Shown one piece after another: positions 28,758-38,187 of a stretch of DNA of 64,000 nt. This DNA is from Dyella silvae (GTDB lineage: Bacteria > Pseudomonadota > Gammaproteobacteria > Xanthomonadales > Rhodanobacteraceae). The translations under genes and the position numbers were made by a program. Location of the stretch: the NCBI RefSeq assembly GCF_026421305.1, contig NZ_JAPJBQ010000002.1, positions 310,001 through 374,000 of the forward strand, read 5' to 3'. The number at the start of each line of letters is the position of its first letter. Position 1 is the stretch's first letter. The notes beneath the pieces were generated by a model. It searched no databases, was not told the origin of the DNA, and saw only the letters and a list, made by a program, of their open reading frames with translations.

Positions 28758-28778
28758 AATCAGATTCTTCTGATTTTT
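28758..28778 (+). terminator. Rho-independent terminator without an obvious upstream gene
   Basis: AATCAG (28758-28763) pairs with CTGATT (28770-28775) around a 6-nt loop, followed by a run of T to 28778. No plus-strand gene ends nearby. It could end a decayed gene or a small RNA. Confidence 0.4.
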
Positions 28779-28909
28779 CAGGACGCTCGTTGCGGTGGCG
28801 GTTGCGACGGATGCAACGGGCCACGGGGCAGGGAAGGCTGTCGATGGATGCATGGAAAAGCACTGGCAGCCAGCGCAGCGTTGGCGAACGGCGTGGTGGC
28901 GCACGGCAT

Positions 28910-28958
28910 CGAAGGGTTGGCGCAGCAGATGATTCGCGACCTGCCGGCGGCGCAGTAG
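28910..28958 (+). pseudogene. Remnant of the 3' end of an acvB/VirJ-type gene
   Basis: The segment translates as EGLAQQMIRDLPAAQ followed by TAG. It matches the end of the acvB-like gene at 27108-27143 (35 of 36 bases identical over the core by eye, EGLAQQMIRDLPAA). Upstream of it the reading frame has no resemblance to AcvB, so only the tail remains. It lies 1.75 kb from the intact gene, with the aspartyl-protease gene in between. Confidence 0.6.
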
Positions 28959-29067
28959 ATCTATTCTCATTCCGTTGGGCGCACCCTGTGAGCGAATGGC
29001 AACGCCTTTGACCATCGGTGTGGCCGAGTCGCGCGCAGGGCGCGCTCCCACCATGTCGGCGCATGCT

Positions 29068-30063
29068 TTAACGCGGCAGCGGCACCGACTGCACATCGAA
29101 CGGCACGTGCCGCGGAATGCCCGCGTCGTCGCCCTTGTGCGCAAACAGCAGGTTGTATTTCGACTCTATGAAGTACACGCGGCCGTTGGCGATCAGGCCT
29201 GATGATGGGTCGTTGAGCCCGGCCACGAGCGTCACGAGTTCGCTGGACTTGTCGCCCGTGATGGTTGCCATCGAGATCTGCCCGCCGTAAGGACCGTCGT
29301 GGCCGAAGGCGTTGCTCTCGAAGATCACCAGCCGGTTGTGGCCGGCCGAACGGATGGCATCGGCGTTCTTCAGTGTGCGGGGCATGTCGATGCGGGTGAC
29401 CTTGCCCGCGCTATCGTCCTGCTGAACGTTGACGCGTAGCAGGTAGGGCTCGGCAGCCACCGTGCTGACGTAGACGTGGTTGCCATCGATGGCGATGCCA
29501 TTGAGCTTGTATCCGTCGCTGCCGGCGATGAACGCTGCATCTTCCTTCCACACTTCGAGCTGCGCATCGCCGTCACGCCAGCGGAAGATGCGTGGCTGGA
29601 ACGAATCGGTGATGTAGAGGTTGCCGCGCTCGTCTTCCGCCAGGTCGTTGCAATAGCCCTTGTCGGGCAGCTCGTAGCTGCCGCGCGGGGTGCCGGTGGC
29701 GAGGTCGTAGCTTTTGAGCGCGCTCGGATTCGTGGGAACCGTGGTGTAGCCCAGTGTGCCCGAGCAGATCCAAAGCAGGCCGCGGCGCGCGTCGACCAGC
29801 ACGCCCTGACCGTTCGATAGCCCGTTGGCACCCGGCGTCACCAGCACCTGCGGCACGTCATCGCCGGGCTGGAGGCGAGCCACGGCGCCTTGCCGCCAGC
29901 TGCCGACGTAGAACGTGCCGTCCGGTCCGACGGCGATGCTTTCCGGATACCAGTCGGCTGGCAGTGCGCGCGTGGTGGGAATCGCCTGCCCGGCATGGCC
30001 TGCGGCAGCGAAGGTGAGTGCGAAGGCCAGGGCAAGGTGGCGGAGGCGCGGCAGGGCTTTCAT
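29068..30063 (-). CDS. Secreted SMP-30/gluconolactonase-like beta-propeller protein
   Basis: A 331-residue protein with a Sec signal peptide (MKALPRLRHLALAFALTFAAAGHA, cleaved near residue 24) and an SGL-type six-bladed beta-propeller. Repeating blades such as ESIAVGPDGTFYVGSWRQGAV, DLAEDERGNLYITDSFQPRIFRW and NGIAIDGNHVYVSTV are visible. Relatives include sugar lactonases, but many secreted members have unknown substrates. The start at 30063 is supported by AAGGAGA 7 nt upstream. It is divergent from the LysR gene at 30160 (96 bp between starts), which may regulate it. Confidence 0.78.
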   Translation of the reverse strand: MKALPRLRHLALAFALTFAAAGHAGQAIPTTRALPADWYPESIAVGPDGTFYVGSWRQGAVARLQPGDDVPQVLVTPGANGLSNGQGVLVDARRGLLWICSGTLGYTTVPTNPSALKSYDLATGTPRGSYELPDKGYCNDLAEDERGNLYITDSFQPRIFRWRDGDAQLEVWKEDAAFIAGSDGYKLNGIAIDGNHVYVSTVAAEPYLLRVNVQQDDSAGKVTRIDMPRTLKNADAIRSAGHNRLVIFESNAFGHDGPYGGQISMATITGDKSSELVTLVAGLNDPSSGLIANGRVYFIESKYNLLFAHKGDDAGIPRHVPFDVQSVPLPR

Positions 30064-30159
30064 CTTTGTCTCTCCTTGGGTGGTGCCGCGGATGTTCGTT
30101 GACCGCTCCTGATTGATAAATGTGGCTATGCTTGCCTCACTCCAAAGCAAGGATTTGGA

Positions 30160-31041
30160 ATGGATCGACTGACCAGCATGGCGGTATTCGTCCGCGTGGT
30201 GGAGAAGGGCAGTTTTGCCGCCGTCGCGGATGAGTTCGAGCTGTCCACAACCATGGTGGCCAACCACGTGCGTTCGTTGGAGCAGCAACTCGGCGCGCAA
30301 CTGCTCGAGCGCACCACGCGGCGCCACCATCTGACGGAAATTGGCGCGGCCTATCTGGAGCGCTGCCGCGACGTGCTCAGCAGCGTGAAGGCGGCAGACG
30401 AGGTGGCCGAGGCGATGCGTGCGGAACCGCAGGGCACCTTGCGCGTCACCGCGCCGGTGACGTGGGGCGCGCATCGGTTGATGCCGGTCATCGGCGCCTA
30501 CATGGCGGCGTATCCCACGGTGCAGGTGGAGCTGAGCCTCAACGACCGCGTGGTCGACCTGCACGAGGAGGGTTTCGACGCGGCGATCCGTTCCGGGCCC
30601 GTCCATGACGAAGCGCTGGTGGCGCGTTCGTTGTCGCCGTCGGAAATGTTCGCCGTAGCGAGTCCTGCGTATCTGCAATCACATGGCACGCCGAACCAAC
30701 CCGAGGACCTGGCCGGGCACGCCTGTCTCGGTTTCATGGCGTGGGGCGCTCGCCACCATTGGCGTTTCAGAAAGGAAGGTCGGCAGGTGGAAGTGCCGGT
30801 GCAAGGGCCTTTGATGTGCAACAACGGGCAAGCGCTGCTTACGGCGGCGTTGCACGGCGTCGGCGTGGTGGTGCAGGCCGACGTGTTGCTGGCGCCGTCC
30901 ATCGCGTCAGGGCAACTCGTCCGGCTGCTGCCCGACTGGAGCCTGCCTACGCGACACATTCAGATCGTCCGCCGGCGCGAGGTGCGGCCCACAGCCAAAC
31001 TTCGAACGTTTGTCGATTTCGTACTGGAGCGATTGGGGTGA
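30160..31041 (+). CDS. LysR-family transcriptional regulator
   Basis: A 293-residue LysR-type regulator. The N-terminal winged helix-turn-helix (residues 1-60, MDRLTSMAVFVRVVEKGSFAAVADEFELSTTMVANHVRSLEQQLG) is followed by a linker helix and a periplasmic-binding-protein-like effector domain (about 90-290). It belongs to the large subgroup starting MDRLTSMAVFVRVVE. The divergent SMP-30-like gene is the most likely target, as LysR proteins often control their divergent neighbour. The last base of its stop codon (TGA, 31039-31041) is the first base of the acyltransferase ATG (TGATG), so the two are translationally coupled. The effector is unknown. Confidence 0.9.
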   Translation: MDRLTSMAVFVRVVEKGSFAAVADEFELSTTMVANHVRSLEQQLGAQLLERTTRRHHLTEIGAAYLERCRDVLSSVKAADEVAEAMRAEPQGTLRVTAPVTWGAHRLMPVIGAYMAAYPTVQVELSLNDRVVDLHEEGFDAAIRSGPVHDEALVARSLSPSEMFAVASPAYLQSHGTPNQPEDLAGHACLGFMAWGARHHWRFRKEGRQVEVPVQGPLMCNNGQALLTAALHGVGVVVQADVLLAPSIASGQLVRLLPDWSLPTRHIQIVRRREVRPTAKLRTFVDFVLERLG

Positions 31042-32213
31042 TGGAACGGACGCCGGTGCATCAACACGCCTACGCGCGCAACGCAGGCATCGACCTGTTG
31101 CGCGGATTGTCGATACTGCTGGTGGTGCTGCATCACCTTGGCTTGCGAATTCCGCTGAAGAAGACGTCGCTTGCTGCGATCTTGCCGAAGAACCTGATGA
31201 GCGCCATCAATTTCAACGGCTATGAAGCGGTATTCATCTTCTTTGTCATCTCCGGATTCCTCATCACCAGCAACACGCTGCGACGTGACGGTGCGCTGGT
31301 CAGCATCGACCTGCGCGCTTTCTTCGCGCGCCGCTTCTCGCGCATCGCGCCGTGTCTGTTGTTGCTGGTGTCCGTGCTCAGTCTGTTGCACCTGCTGGGT
31401 GTTCCTGACTATGTCATCAGCCGGGAAGGGCAGTCGCTGCCGCGTGCCATCGTCGCCGCGCTGGGTGTCCATCTGAACTGGTACGAAGGCATGACGGGCT
31501 ACCTGCCGGGTGGCTGGGACGTGCTGTGGTCGCTGTCGATCGAAGAGGTGTTCTACCTCGGCTTCCCCATCGTCTGCCTGCTTGCGCGGCGCACGTGGGT
31601 ACTGGTGCCGATGCTGGTTGTACTCGCGGTGTCGCTGCCATGGTCGCGCGCGGCGCTGGCGGACAACGAGATCTGGCAGGAAAAAGCTTACTTGCCCGGC
31701 ATGGCAGCTATTGCGACGGGCGTGCTCGGTGCCTTGCTGGTGCAGCGTTGGCGAACGGTGCGACGAGGCACGGCATCAGCGCTTGGTATCGCAGGAGGCG
31801 TCGGGCTTTACCTGGTGATGTTCGAAGGCAGGTTGTTGTGGCCGCTGATGCACAACGGCTACATGCTGCTGCTTACGGGTTCCGCGCTATGCCTCGTGCT
31901 GGCGAGTGCCTGGGCGCCCGCCGGCCGCGCGACATGGCGCGGGCTGGACTGGCTGCGCTCATGGGGGCGCCTGAGCTACGAGATCTACCTCACCCACATG
32001 TTTGTCGTGTTCGGGGTGGTGCGTATGTACAAGGCGATGGGAAGCGACATTGCGCACGGCTACCTGTGGTATCTGCCGGCGTTGCTGTTGTGCTGGGTGC
32101 TGGGTAAGGCGGTGGAGCGGTATGTCTCGACGCCTTCGGAGCGCTGGCTGCGATCGCGCATGTTGCCGACGACCGTGTCGGCTCCGGTCATGGCCGAGGC
32201 TGCGACACCGTAG
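31041..32213 (+). CDS. Acyltransferase family 3 membrane protein (OafA/YrhL-like)
   Basis: A 390-residue integral membrane acyltransferase with about ten transmembrane helices. The N-terminal family signature RNAGIDLLRGLSILLVVLHHLG contains the conserved R and H, and IFFVISGFLITSNTLRR and SLSIEEVFYLGFP are also diagnostic. Such enzymes O-acetylate or O-acylate surface polysaccharides, lipids or antibiotics on the periplasmic side. The ATG at 31041 overlaps the LysR stop. The pairing with a LysR gene does not reveal the substrate. A second member of this superfamily lies at 50839-52014. Confidence 0.88.
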   Translation: MERTPVHQHAYARNAGIDLLRGLSILLVVLHHLGLRIPLKKTSLAAILPKNLMSAINFNGYEAVFIFFVISGFLITSNTLRRDGALVSIDLRAFFARRFSRIAPCLLLLVSVLSLLHLLGVPDYVISREGQSLPRAIVAALGVHLNWYEGMTGYLPGGWDVLWSLSIEEVFYLGFPIVCLLARRTWVLVPMLVVLAVSLPWSRAALADNEIWQEKAYLPGMAAIATGVLGALLVQRWRTVRRGTASALGIAGGVGLYLVMFEGRLLWPLMHNGYMLLLTGSALCLVLASAWAPAGRATWRGLDWLRSWGRLSYEIYLTHMFVVFGVVRMYKAMGSDIAHGYLWYLPALLLCWVLGKAVERYVSTPSERWLRSRMLPTTVSAPVMAEAATP

Positions 32214-32235
32214 TAGCGCACTTGTGCGCTCCTAC
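32213..32235. repeat. Family E palindrome (AGCGCACTTGTGCGCT)
   Basis: A short palindromic repeat, AGCGCA-CTTG-TGCGCT flanked by TAG/CTA, starting at the stop codon of the acyltransferase gene. Two further copies form an inverted pair at 46154-46234. It may act as a transcript 3' hairpin. Confidence 0.6.
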
Positions 32236-32250
32236 AGAAGACGTGATGGC

Positions 32251-33063
32251 TTAGCGGAAGCGGTTGATGGTGTCGCGCAGCTCGATGGCTGCCGCTCGCG
32301 CCGCGTTGGCAAAATCTTCGCCGTTGCCAGCGTAGAGAATGGCGCGCGACGAACTGATCATCAGGCCTGTGCCGTTGGCGCTGCGGCCATGCTTGAGCAC
32401 GGCTTCCACATCGCCGCCCTGGGCGCCAATGCCGGGAACCAGCAGCGGCATCTCGCCCACGATGGCGCGCACTTTACCCAGCTCTTCCGGCCAGGTGGCG
32501 CCGGTGACCAGGGCGCAGTTGCCGTTGCTGTTCCAGTCACGCGCGATGGTTTCGGCCACGCGCAGGTACAGCGGCAGGCCGCCGCAATCGAGCGCCTGGA
32601 AATCCGCGCCGCCCGGGTTGGAGGTGCGGCACAGCAGGATCACGCCCTTGTCGGCGCGATCGAGGAACGGCTGGATGGAATCGCGGCCGAGATACGGATT
32701 CAGCGTGACGGCATCGGCCTTGAAGCGGTCAAACGCTTCGGTGACGTAATGCTGCGCCGTGCTGCCGATATCGCCGCGCTTGGCGTCGAGAATGACTGGC
32801 ACGCCCGGATGCTTGTCGTGGATATGCGCGATCAGCCGTTCGAGCGCATCTTCTGCACGCAACGCGGCGAAGTGGGCGATCTGCGGCTTGAACGTGCACA
32901 CCACATCAGCGGTGGCATCGACGATGTCACGACAGAATTCGAATACGGCATCCGCGCGGCCTTTGAGGTGCGCGGGGAATTTTGCCGGTTCCGGATCGAG
33001 GCCGACGCAGACGAGGGAGTTGTTGCGGGTCCATGCGTTTTGCAGGGATGGCATGAAGTGCAT
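32251..33063 (-). CDS. pyrF: Orotidine 5'-phosphate decarboxylase
   Basis: A 270-residue TIM-barrel enzyme that decarboxylates OMP to UMP, the last step of de novo pyrimidine synthesis. The length and motifs ([15 protein letters not shown] near the N-terminus, [22 protein letters not shown] with the catalytic Lys-Asp pair, [11 protein letters not shown]) place it in the long type 2 subfamily. The start at 33063 has GAGGAG 7 nt upstream. It is flanked by a family E repeat downstream and a family A inverted repeat pair upstream, and appears monocistronic. Confidence 0.95.
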   Translation of the reverse strand: MHFMPSLQNAWTRNNSLVCVGLDPEPAKFPAHLKGRADAVFEFCRDIVDATADVVCTFKPQIAHFAALRAEDALERLIAHIHDKHPGVPVILDAKRGDIGSTAQHYVTEAFDRFKADAVTLNPYLGRDSIQPFLDRADKGVILLCRTSNPGGADFQALDCGGLPLYLRVAETIARDWNSNGNCALVTGATWPEELGKVRAIVGEMPLLVPGIGAQGGDVEAVLKHGRSANGTGLMISSSRAILYAGNGEDFANAARAAAIELRDTINRFR

Positions 33064-33091
33064 CGGAATCTCCTCGTCGCTGCCTATCTCA

Positions 33092-33228
33092 CTCCCTCGC
33101 CCCTCCGGGGAGAGGGTTGGGGTGAGGGGTCAATCTTGCGGTGTCGCTTGATGGTGGTGCTGTTCTTTTGAGGATTGGGGCCAGACGTGACCCCTCACCC
33201 CAGCCCTCTCCCCTGAGGGGAGAGGGAG
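33092..33228. repeat. Inverted pair of family A palindromic repeats
   Basis: Copies at 33092-33137 and, inverted, 33191-33228, in the gap between pyrF and ettA. It is the same arrangement as at 21295-21453: two hairpins facing each other across a spacer of about 55-75 bp. It may also act as a transcript boundary after ettA. Confidence 0.8.
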
Positions 33229-33239
33229 TAAAGGCGGCC

Positions 33240-34907
33240 TTAGGCCAGCTTCTTGTACTTCACGCGATGCGGCTTGGCGGCCTCATCGCCGAGACGGCGC
33301 TTCTTGTCCGCCTCGTACTCGTTGTAGTTGCCCGGGAAGAACTCCACGTGCGAATCGCCTTCGAACGCGATGATGTGCGTGGCGATGCGGTCGAGGAACC
33401 AGCGGTCATGCGAGATGACGACCGCGCAGCCCGGGAACTCAAGCAGTGCGTCTTCCAGTGCGCGCAGGGTTTCCACGTCCAGATCGTTCGACGGTTCGTC
33501 GAGCAGCAGCACGTTGCCGCCCTGCAGCAGGGTCTTGGCCATGTGCAGACGGCCGCGCTCACCGCCGGACAGCTGACCGACGATCTTCTGCTGGTCGGTG
33601 CCCTTGAAGTTGAAGCGGCCGATGTAGGCGCGCGACTGAATCTCGAAGTTGCCGATGGTGAGGATGTCCGAACCGCCGGACACTTCCTGCCACACGTTGT
33701 TCTTCGGATCGAGCGCGTCGCGGGACTGGTCGACGTAGGCGAGCTTGACCGTGTGGCCCAGCTTCACCGTGCCCGAATCCGCCTGCTCCTTGCCCATGAT
33801 CATCTTCATGAACGTGGACTTGCCGGCGCCGTTCGGGCCGATCACGCCAACGATGGCGCCCGGCGGAATCTTGAACGACAGGTCGTCGATCAGCAGGCGA
33901 TCGCCAAACGACTTGGAGACGTTCTTGAATTCGATCACTTCCTGGCCCAGGCGCTCGCCGGGCGGAATGAAGATTTCATTGGTTTCGTTGCGGCGCTGGT
34001 ACTCGACCGAGTTCAGCTCCTCGAAGCGGTTGAGACGCGCCTTGCCCTTGGACTGACGACCCTTGGCAGCCGAACGCACCCACTCCAGTTCCTTCTCGAT
34101 CGCCTTTTGACGGGACTTCTCCTGCGAGGCTTCCTGCTTGAGGCGGGCGTCCTTCTGCTCCAGCCACTCGGTGTAGTTGCCCTTCCACGGAATGCCGCGG
34201 CCGCGGTCGAGTTCGAGGATCCACTCGGCAGCGTTGTCGAGGAAGTAGCGGTCATGGGTGACCGCCACCACGGTGCCCGGATAGCTCTGCAGGAACTGCT
34301 CCAGCCAGTCCACCGACTCGGCGTCCAGATGGTTGGTGGGCTCGTCCAGCAGCAGCATGTCCGGCTTGGACAGCAGCAGGCGGCACAGCGCCACGCGGCG
34401 CTTCTCACCACCAGACAGCGGGCCGATCTTGGCGTCCCACGCCGGCAGGCGCAGCGCGTCGGCGGCCACTTCCAGCTGGCGCTCCAGCGCGTGGGCGTCG
34501 TTCACCGCGAGGATGTTTTCCAGCTGCTCCTGTTCCTTGGCCAGCTTGTCGAAGTCGGCGCCATCCTCGGCGTAGGCGGCGTAGACCTCTTCCAGACGCT
34601 TTTGCGCGTCCAGGATGACGGAGACGCCTTCTTCCACCGATTCACGCACGGTCTTCTCGGGATTCAGCTCCGGCTCCTGCGCCAGGTAGCCGATCTTGAT
34701 GCCCGGCTGCGGGCGGGCTTCACCCTGAAAGTCCTTATCGACGCCGGCCATGATGCGCAGCACCGTGGACTTGCCCGCGCCGTTCACGCCCAGCAGGCCG
34801 ATCTTGGCGCCGGGGAAGAAGCTGAGCGAGATGTCCTTGATGATGTGGCGCTTCGGGGGAACGATCTTGCTGACCCCGTTCATGGTGTAAATGAATTGCG
34901 AACTCAT
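33240..34907 (-). CDS. ettA: Energy-dependent translational throttle protein EttA (ABC-F)
   Basis: A 555-residue soluble ABC-F ATPase that binds the ribosomal E site and gates the first elongation steps according to ATP/ADP level. There are two ABC domains. The first has Walker A GVNGAGKST (40-48), signature LSGGEKRRVALCRLL and Walker B LLLDEPTNHLD. The second has GPNGAGKST, LSGGERGRLHMAKTL and LLLDEPSNDLD. They are joined by the P-site tRNA-interaction motif linker rich in Lys/Arg/Glu (WLEQKDARLKQEASQEKSR). The start at 34907 (MSSQFIYTMNGV) follows GGAGG by 5 nt. The longer frame to 35057 lacks support. No transmembrane domains, so it is not a transporter. Confidence 0.95.
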   Translation of the reverse strand: MSSQFIYTMNGVSKIVPPKRHIIKDISLSFFPGAKIGLLGVNGAGKSTVLRIMAGVDKDFQGEARPQPGIKIGYLAQEPELNPEKTVRESVEEGVSVILDAQKRLEEVYAAYAEDGADFDKLAKEQEQLENILAVNDAHALERQLEVAADALRLPAWDAKIGPLSGGEKRRVALCRLLLSKPDMLLLDEPTNHLDAESVDWLEQFLQSYPGTVVAVTHDRYFLDNAAEWILELDRGRGIPWKGNYTEWLEQKDARLKQEASQEKSRQKAIEKELEWVRSAAKGRQSKGKARLNRFEELNSVEYQRRNETNEIFIPPGERLGQEVIEFKNVSKSFGDRLLIDDLSFKIPPGAIVGVIGPNGAGKSTFMKMIMGKEQADSGTVKLGHTVKLAYVDQSRDALDPKNNVWQEVSGGSDILTIGNFEIQSRAYIGRFNFKGTDQQKIVGQLSGGERGRLHMAKTLLQGGNVLLLDEPSNDLDVETLRALEDALLEFPGCAVVISHDRWFLDRIATHIIAFEGDSHVEFFPGNYNEYEADKKRRLGDEAAKPHRVKYKKLA

Positions 34908-35051
34908 GGAGCCTCCGGCGGCGTGCACGACACCGGCCGGCAAAGCTGGCAGGTGCGTCAGAGTGGGTAACAAACCGCGCATTATAGCGGGTTGTAGGGG
35001 CGGGCCGGTGACGGTGGGACAACTTCCGTTGGCCTCGGGTGCCCATTGATT

Positions 35052-35079
35052 CGTCATCCCAGCGAAAGCTGGGATGACG
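35052..35079 (-). terminator. Perfect 12-bp hairpin with GAAA loop (family B repeat)
   Basis: CGTCATCCCAGC-GAAA-GCTGGGATGACG is a perfect stem with a stable GNRA loop, 14 bp beyond the stop of the aldo/keto reductase gene. It belongs to the family B repeats also seen at 38192, 44876-44905, 44983-45012 and 50316-50344. It is likely a transcript end or stabilising hairpin. Confidence 0.6.
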
Positions 35080-35092
35080 GTGAGGGAGGGGT

Positions 35093-36088
35093 TTACCTCT
35101 CGCTGTCTAGCGAGGCCATCCCCTGGGTGTTGTACCGATCGCCCGCCGCCGCCCCGGGTGGGAAGGCGCGTTCCAGGGTGGCCAGGTCATCGGCGGACAG
35201 CGTCACATCGAGCGCGCCCAGCGCCTCCTTCAGCCGGTCTCGCGTACGGGCTCCGACCAAGGGCACGATGTCCTCACCGCGCGCCAGCACCCACGCAATC
35301 GCTACCTGGGCCACGCTGACGCCATGCGCCTCGGCCAGCTGTCGCAGGCTGTCGACCAGCGCCAGGTTGTGCGCGAGGTTGTCGCCCTGGAAACGGGGGC
35401 TGTGCGCCCGGAAATCGCGGGCGTCGGTGGCGCGATCCGTGGACCAGTGGCCGCTGATCAGCCCGCGCGACAGCACGCCATAGGCTGTGATGCCGATGCC
35501 CAGCTCCCGGCAGGCGGGCAGGATGCGTTCTTCAATGCCCCGCGAGATCAGCGAGTACTCGATCTGCAGATCCACCACGGGCAGCACGCTGTTGGCCCGT
35601 CGAATGGCGTCGGCGCCCACTTCCGACAGGCCCAGGTAACGCACATAGCCAGCCTTCACCAGATCGGCGATGGCGCCCACGGTCTCCTCGATCGGCACGT
35701 TCGGGTCGAGCCGGGCGGGGCGGTAAATGTCGATGTAATCCACGCGCAGGCGCTGCAGCGTGTAGGCCAGGGCCGTCTTTACGGCGGCCGGCCGGGCGTC
35801 GTAACCCAGCCAGTCCCCGCCGGGCCCGCGCTGGGCGCCAAACTTCACGCTGAGCTGGTAGCTGTCGCGGGAACGGCCCACCAGGGCGTCGCCGATCAGC
35901 ATTTCGTTGTGGCCCATGCCATAGAAGTCGCCGGTATCCAGCAGGGTGACGCCTGCGTCGAGCGCGGCATGGATGGTGGCGATGCTTTCGCTGCGGTCGG
36001 AGGCCCCGTACATGCCGGACATGCCCATGCAACCGAGGCCGAGGGCGGAAACCTTGGGGCCATGCTGGCCGAGCGTGCGGTGCTTCAT
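35093..36088 (-). CDS. Aldo/keto reductase (AKR13-like)
   Basis: A 331-residue NADPH-dependent aldo/keto reductase with a TIM-barrel. The start at 36088 ([28 protein letters not shown]) is the usual N-terminus of the YakC/AKR13 type. Catalytic residues appear as Asp (LLDTGDFYG), Tyr (same loop), Lys (LSVKFGAQ) and a position normally occupied by His where [11 protein letters not shown] is seen. The reading there is Arg-Pro-Ala-Arg, as in AKR13 enzymes. The substrate is unknown, likely small aldehydes. It is divergent from glyA, with 185 bp between starts, and followed by a family B hairpin. Confidence 0.87.
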   Translation of the reverse strand: MKHRTLGQHGPKVSALGLGCMGMSGMYGASDRSESIATIHAALDAGVTLLDTGDFYGMGHNEMLIGDALVGRSRDSYQLSVKFGAQRGPGGDWLGYDARPAAVKTALAYTLQRLRVDYIDIYRPARLDPNVPIEETVGAIADLVKAGYVRYLGLSEVGADAIRRANSVLPVVDLQIEYSLISRGIEERILPACRELGIGITAYGVLSRGLISGHWSTDRATDARDFRAHSPRFQGDNLAHNLALVDSLRQLAEAHGVSVAQVAIAWVLARGEDIVPLVGARTRDRLKEALGALDVTLSADDLATLERAFPPGAAAGDRYNTQGMASLDSER

Positions 36089-36273
36089 GGGGCGCTCCGT
36101 CGTGGGGTATCCCCGTATGGTGCTCCGGGGCCGGGCGGCCGGCATGTGCCTCCAACCCCGGCGGAACCGGGTTCCGGGCACAAGATCTACGGGGAGCAAG
36201 CGGATGTGGCCCCAAGGGGCTGGGGGCGCTACACTTTCTCGTTCAAACCCGCAAGCCACCCTACGAGGTCAGG

Positions 36274-37527
36274 ATGTTTCCGAAGCACGAGACGATCGCC
36301 GGTTATGACAATGAACTGGCCCAGGCCATGGCCGACGAAGCCCGTCGCCAGGAAGATCACGTCGAACTGATCGCTTCGGAAAACTACGCCAGCCCGCGCG
36401 TGATGGAAGCGCAGGGCAGCGTGCTGACCAACAAGTACGCCGAAGGCTACCCGGGCAAGCGCTACTACGGTGGCTGCGAATTCGTGGACGTGGCCGAGAC
36501 GCTGGCCATCGACCGCCTCAAGAAGCTGTTTGGCGCCACCTACGCCAATGTGCAGCCGCACTCCGGCTCGCAGGCCAACCAGGCGGTGTACCTCGCCCTG
36601 CTCAACCCGGGCGACACCATTCTGGGGATGAGCCTGGCCCATGGCGGCCATCTCACCCACGGTGCCAAGGTCAACGTGTCGGGCAAGCTGTTCCACGCCG
36701 TGCAGTACGGCGTTAACGAGAACGGTCTGGTCGACTATGACGAAGTCGAGCGTCTGGCCGTCGAACACAAGCCGAAGATGATCGTGGCCGGCTTCAGCGC
36801 CTACTCGCAGGTGATGGACTGGGCGCGCTTCCGCGCCATCGCCGATAAGGTCGGTGCCTACCTGTTCGTGGACATGGCGCACGTTGCCGGTCTGGTGGCC
36901 GCAGGCGTCTACCCGAACCCGCTGCCGCACGCGCACGTGGTCACTTCCACCACGCACAAGACCCTGCGTGGTCCGCGTGGCGGCATCATCGTGGCCAAGG
37001 ACGCCGGCGAAGAGATCGAGAAGAAGCTGCAGTCGATCGTGTTCCCGGGCATTCAGGGTGGTCCGCTGATGCACGTGATCGCCGCCAAGGCGGTCGCGTT
37101 CAAGGAAGCGCTGGAGCCGGAATTCAAGACCTACCAGGAACAGGTGGTCAGGAACGCCAAGGCGATGGCCAAGACCTTTATCGAGCGCGGCTACAAGATC
37201 GTTTCCGGCGGCACCGAAAACCACCTGATGCTGGTGGACATGATCGGCCGCGACGTCACCGGCAAAGACGCGGAAGAAGCGCTGGGCAAGGCACACATCA
37301 CGGTCAACAAGAATGCCGTGCCGAACGACCCCCGCAAGCCCTTCGTCACCTCGGGCCTGCGCGTGGGCACCCCGGCCGTCACCACCCGCGGCTACAAGGA
37401 AGCAGACGTGGTCGAGCTGACCCATTGGATCTGCGACGTGCTGGACGCGCCGAACGATGACGCCCTCATCGCCAAGGTGCGCGAGAAGGTCACGGCGCAG
37501 TGCCACAAGTTCCCGGTTTACGCCTGA
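36274..37527 (+). CDS. glyA: Serine hydroxymethyltransferase
   Basis: A 417-residue PLP enzyme converting serine + THF to glycine + 5,10-methylene-THF, the main source of one-carbon units for purine and thymidylate synthesis. The PLP lysine is Lys229 in [14 protein letters not shown], the same position as in E. coli GlyA. Other blocks are [15 protein letters not shown] and the C-terminal [15 protein letters not shown]. The start at 36274 has GAGG about 6 nt upstream. It heads the conserved glyA-nrdR-rib cluster. A strong hairpin lies between it and nrdR. Confidence 0.97.
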   Translation: MFPKHETIAGYDNELAQAMADEARRQEDHVELIASENYASPRVMEAQGSVLTNKYAEGYPGKRYYGGCEFVDVAETLAIDRLKKLFGATYANVQPHSGSQANQAVYLALLNPGDTILGMSLAHGGHLTHGAKVNVSGKLFHAVQYGVNENGLVDYDEVERLAVEHKPKMIVAGFSAYSQVMDWARFRAIADKVGAYLFVDMAHVAGLVAAGVYPNPLPHAHVVTSTTHKTLRGPRGGIIVAKDAGEEIEKKLQSIVFPGIQGGPLMHVIAAKAVAFKEALEPEFKTYQEQVVRNAKAMAKTFIERGYKIVSGGTENHLMLVDMIGRDVTGKDAEEALGKAHITVNKNAVPNDPRKPFVTSGLRVGTPAVTTRGYKEADVVELTHWICDVLDAPNDDALIAKVREKVTAQCHKFPVYA

Positions 37528-37551
37528 GAGCGAGAAACGAGTGAAGAGGAG

Positions 37552-37594
37552 CGAGAAGTGAGAGAAAGCGTTTCCTCGATGTTCTCACTTCTCG
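37552..37594 (+). terminator. Hairpin between glyA and nrdR
   Basis: A perfect 12-bp inverted repeat (37552-37563 and 37583-37594, CGAGAAGTGAGA) with a 19-nt loop. It is surrounded by further GAGCGAGAAACGAG-like partial repeats that could give alternative pairings. There is no T-run. It may end or attenuate glyA transcription before nrdR. Confidence 0.5.
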
Positions 37595-37612
37595 TTTCCG
37601 ACTCCTGAAACC

Positions 37613-38131
37613 ATGCATTGCCCTTTCTGCCAGCACGAAGACACCCGCGTGATCGACTCGCGCCTCGCGGAAGACGGCGCCACCGTGCGCCGTCGTCGCG
37701 AGTGTCCGAAATGCGGTGAGCGCTTCAATACGTTCGAGACGGCGGAGCTCAAGCTGCCGACCATCGTGAAGAGCGGCGAGCGCCGCGAATCGTTCGATGA
37801 GCGCAAGTTGCGTGTGAGCTTTGAGCGCGCGCTGCAGAAGCGTCCGGTGTCGACTGATTCGGTCGATAGCGCCGTGCGCGAAATCATCAACGACCTGCGC
37901 CGCTGCGGCGAACGCGAAGTGCCATCTCGCCAGCTCGGCGAGCTGGTGATGCGTGAGCTGAAGAAGTTGGATCAGGTTGCCTACGTGCGTTTTGCTTCGG
38001 TCTATCGCAAGTTTGAGGACGTGCAGGCGTTCCGTGAAGAGATCGAGAAGCTCGAGCGTGATCTGCCGGAGCTGGAAGCTCTGCAGTTGTCGTTGCTCGG
38101 CGAGACGGTGGCGCGGCGTAAGAAGTCCTGA
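37613..38131 (+). CDS. nrdR: Transcriptional repressor NrdR
   Basis: A 172-residue regulator of ribonucleotide reductase genes. The N-terminal zinc ribbon is intact with Cys3, Cys6, Cys31 and Cys34 ([13 protein letters not shown]...[11 protein letters not shown]). It is followed by an ATP-cone domain (about 49-139) that senses ATP/dATP. It binds NrdR boxes upstream of nrd operons, none of which lie in this window. Position between glyA and ribD is conserved in gammaproteobacteria. Downstream 610 bp are filled by repeats, so cotranscription with ribD is doubtful. Confidence 0.96.
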   Translation: MHCPFCQHEDTRVIDSRLAEDGATVRRRRECPKCGERFNTFETAELKLPTIVKSGERRESFDERKLRVSFERALQKRPVSTDSVDSAVREIINDLRRCGEREVPSRQLGELVMRELKKLDQVAYVRFASVYRKFEDVQAFREEIEKLERDLPELEALQLSLLGETVARRKKS

Positions 38132-38187
38132 CGCCTCTGGGCTCTGCTTCCTGTTGAGGGAAAGTGCTCGCGACTACGTAGGTTCCC

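Larger units (their letters stand above)
28382..29067. other. Degenerate intergenic region with gene remnant and orphan terminator
   Basis: About 690 bp without an intact gene, unusual for this window. It carries a terminator-like hairpin (28758-28778) and a remnant of an acvB-type 3' end (28910-28958). Base composition is less GC-rich around 28720-28790 than in flanking genes. It looks like the residue of a deleted or rearranged gene. Confidence 0.5.

Noticed and set aside
28875-28891. 17-bp match between 28875-28891 and 31742-31758
   Set aside because: Too short to separate from chance, and the flanks do not extend convincingly. The second copy is inside the acyltransferase gene.
35093-36088. 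Aldo/keto reductase as a pseudogene because the catalytic His position is altered
   Set aside because: The frame is intact and this subgroup is known to vary at that site, so it is kept as a functional gene.
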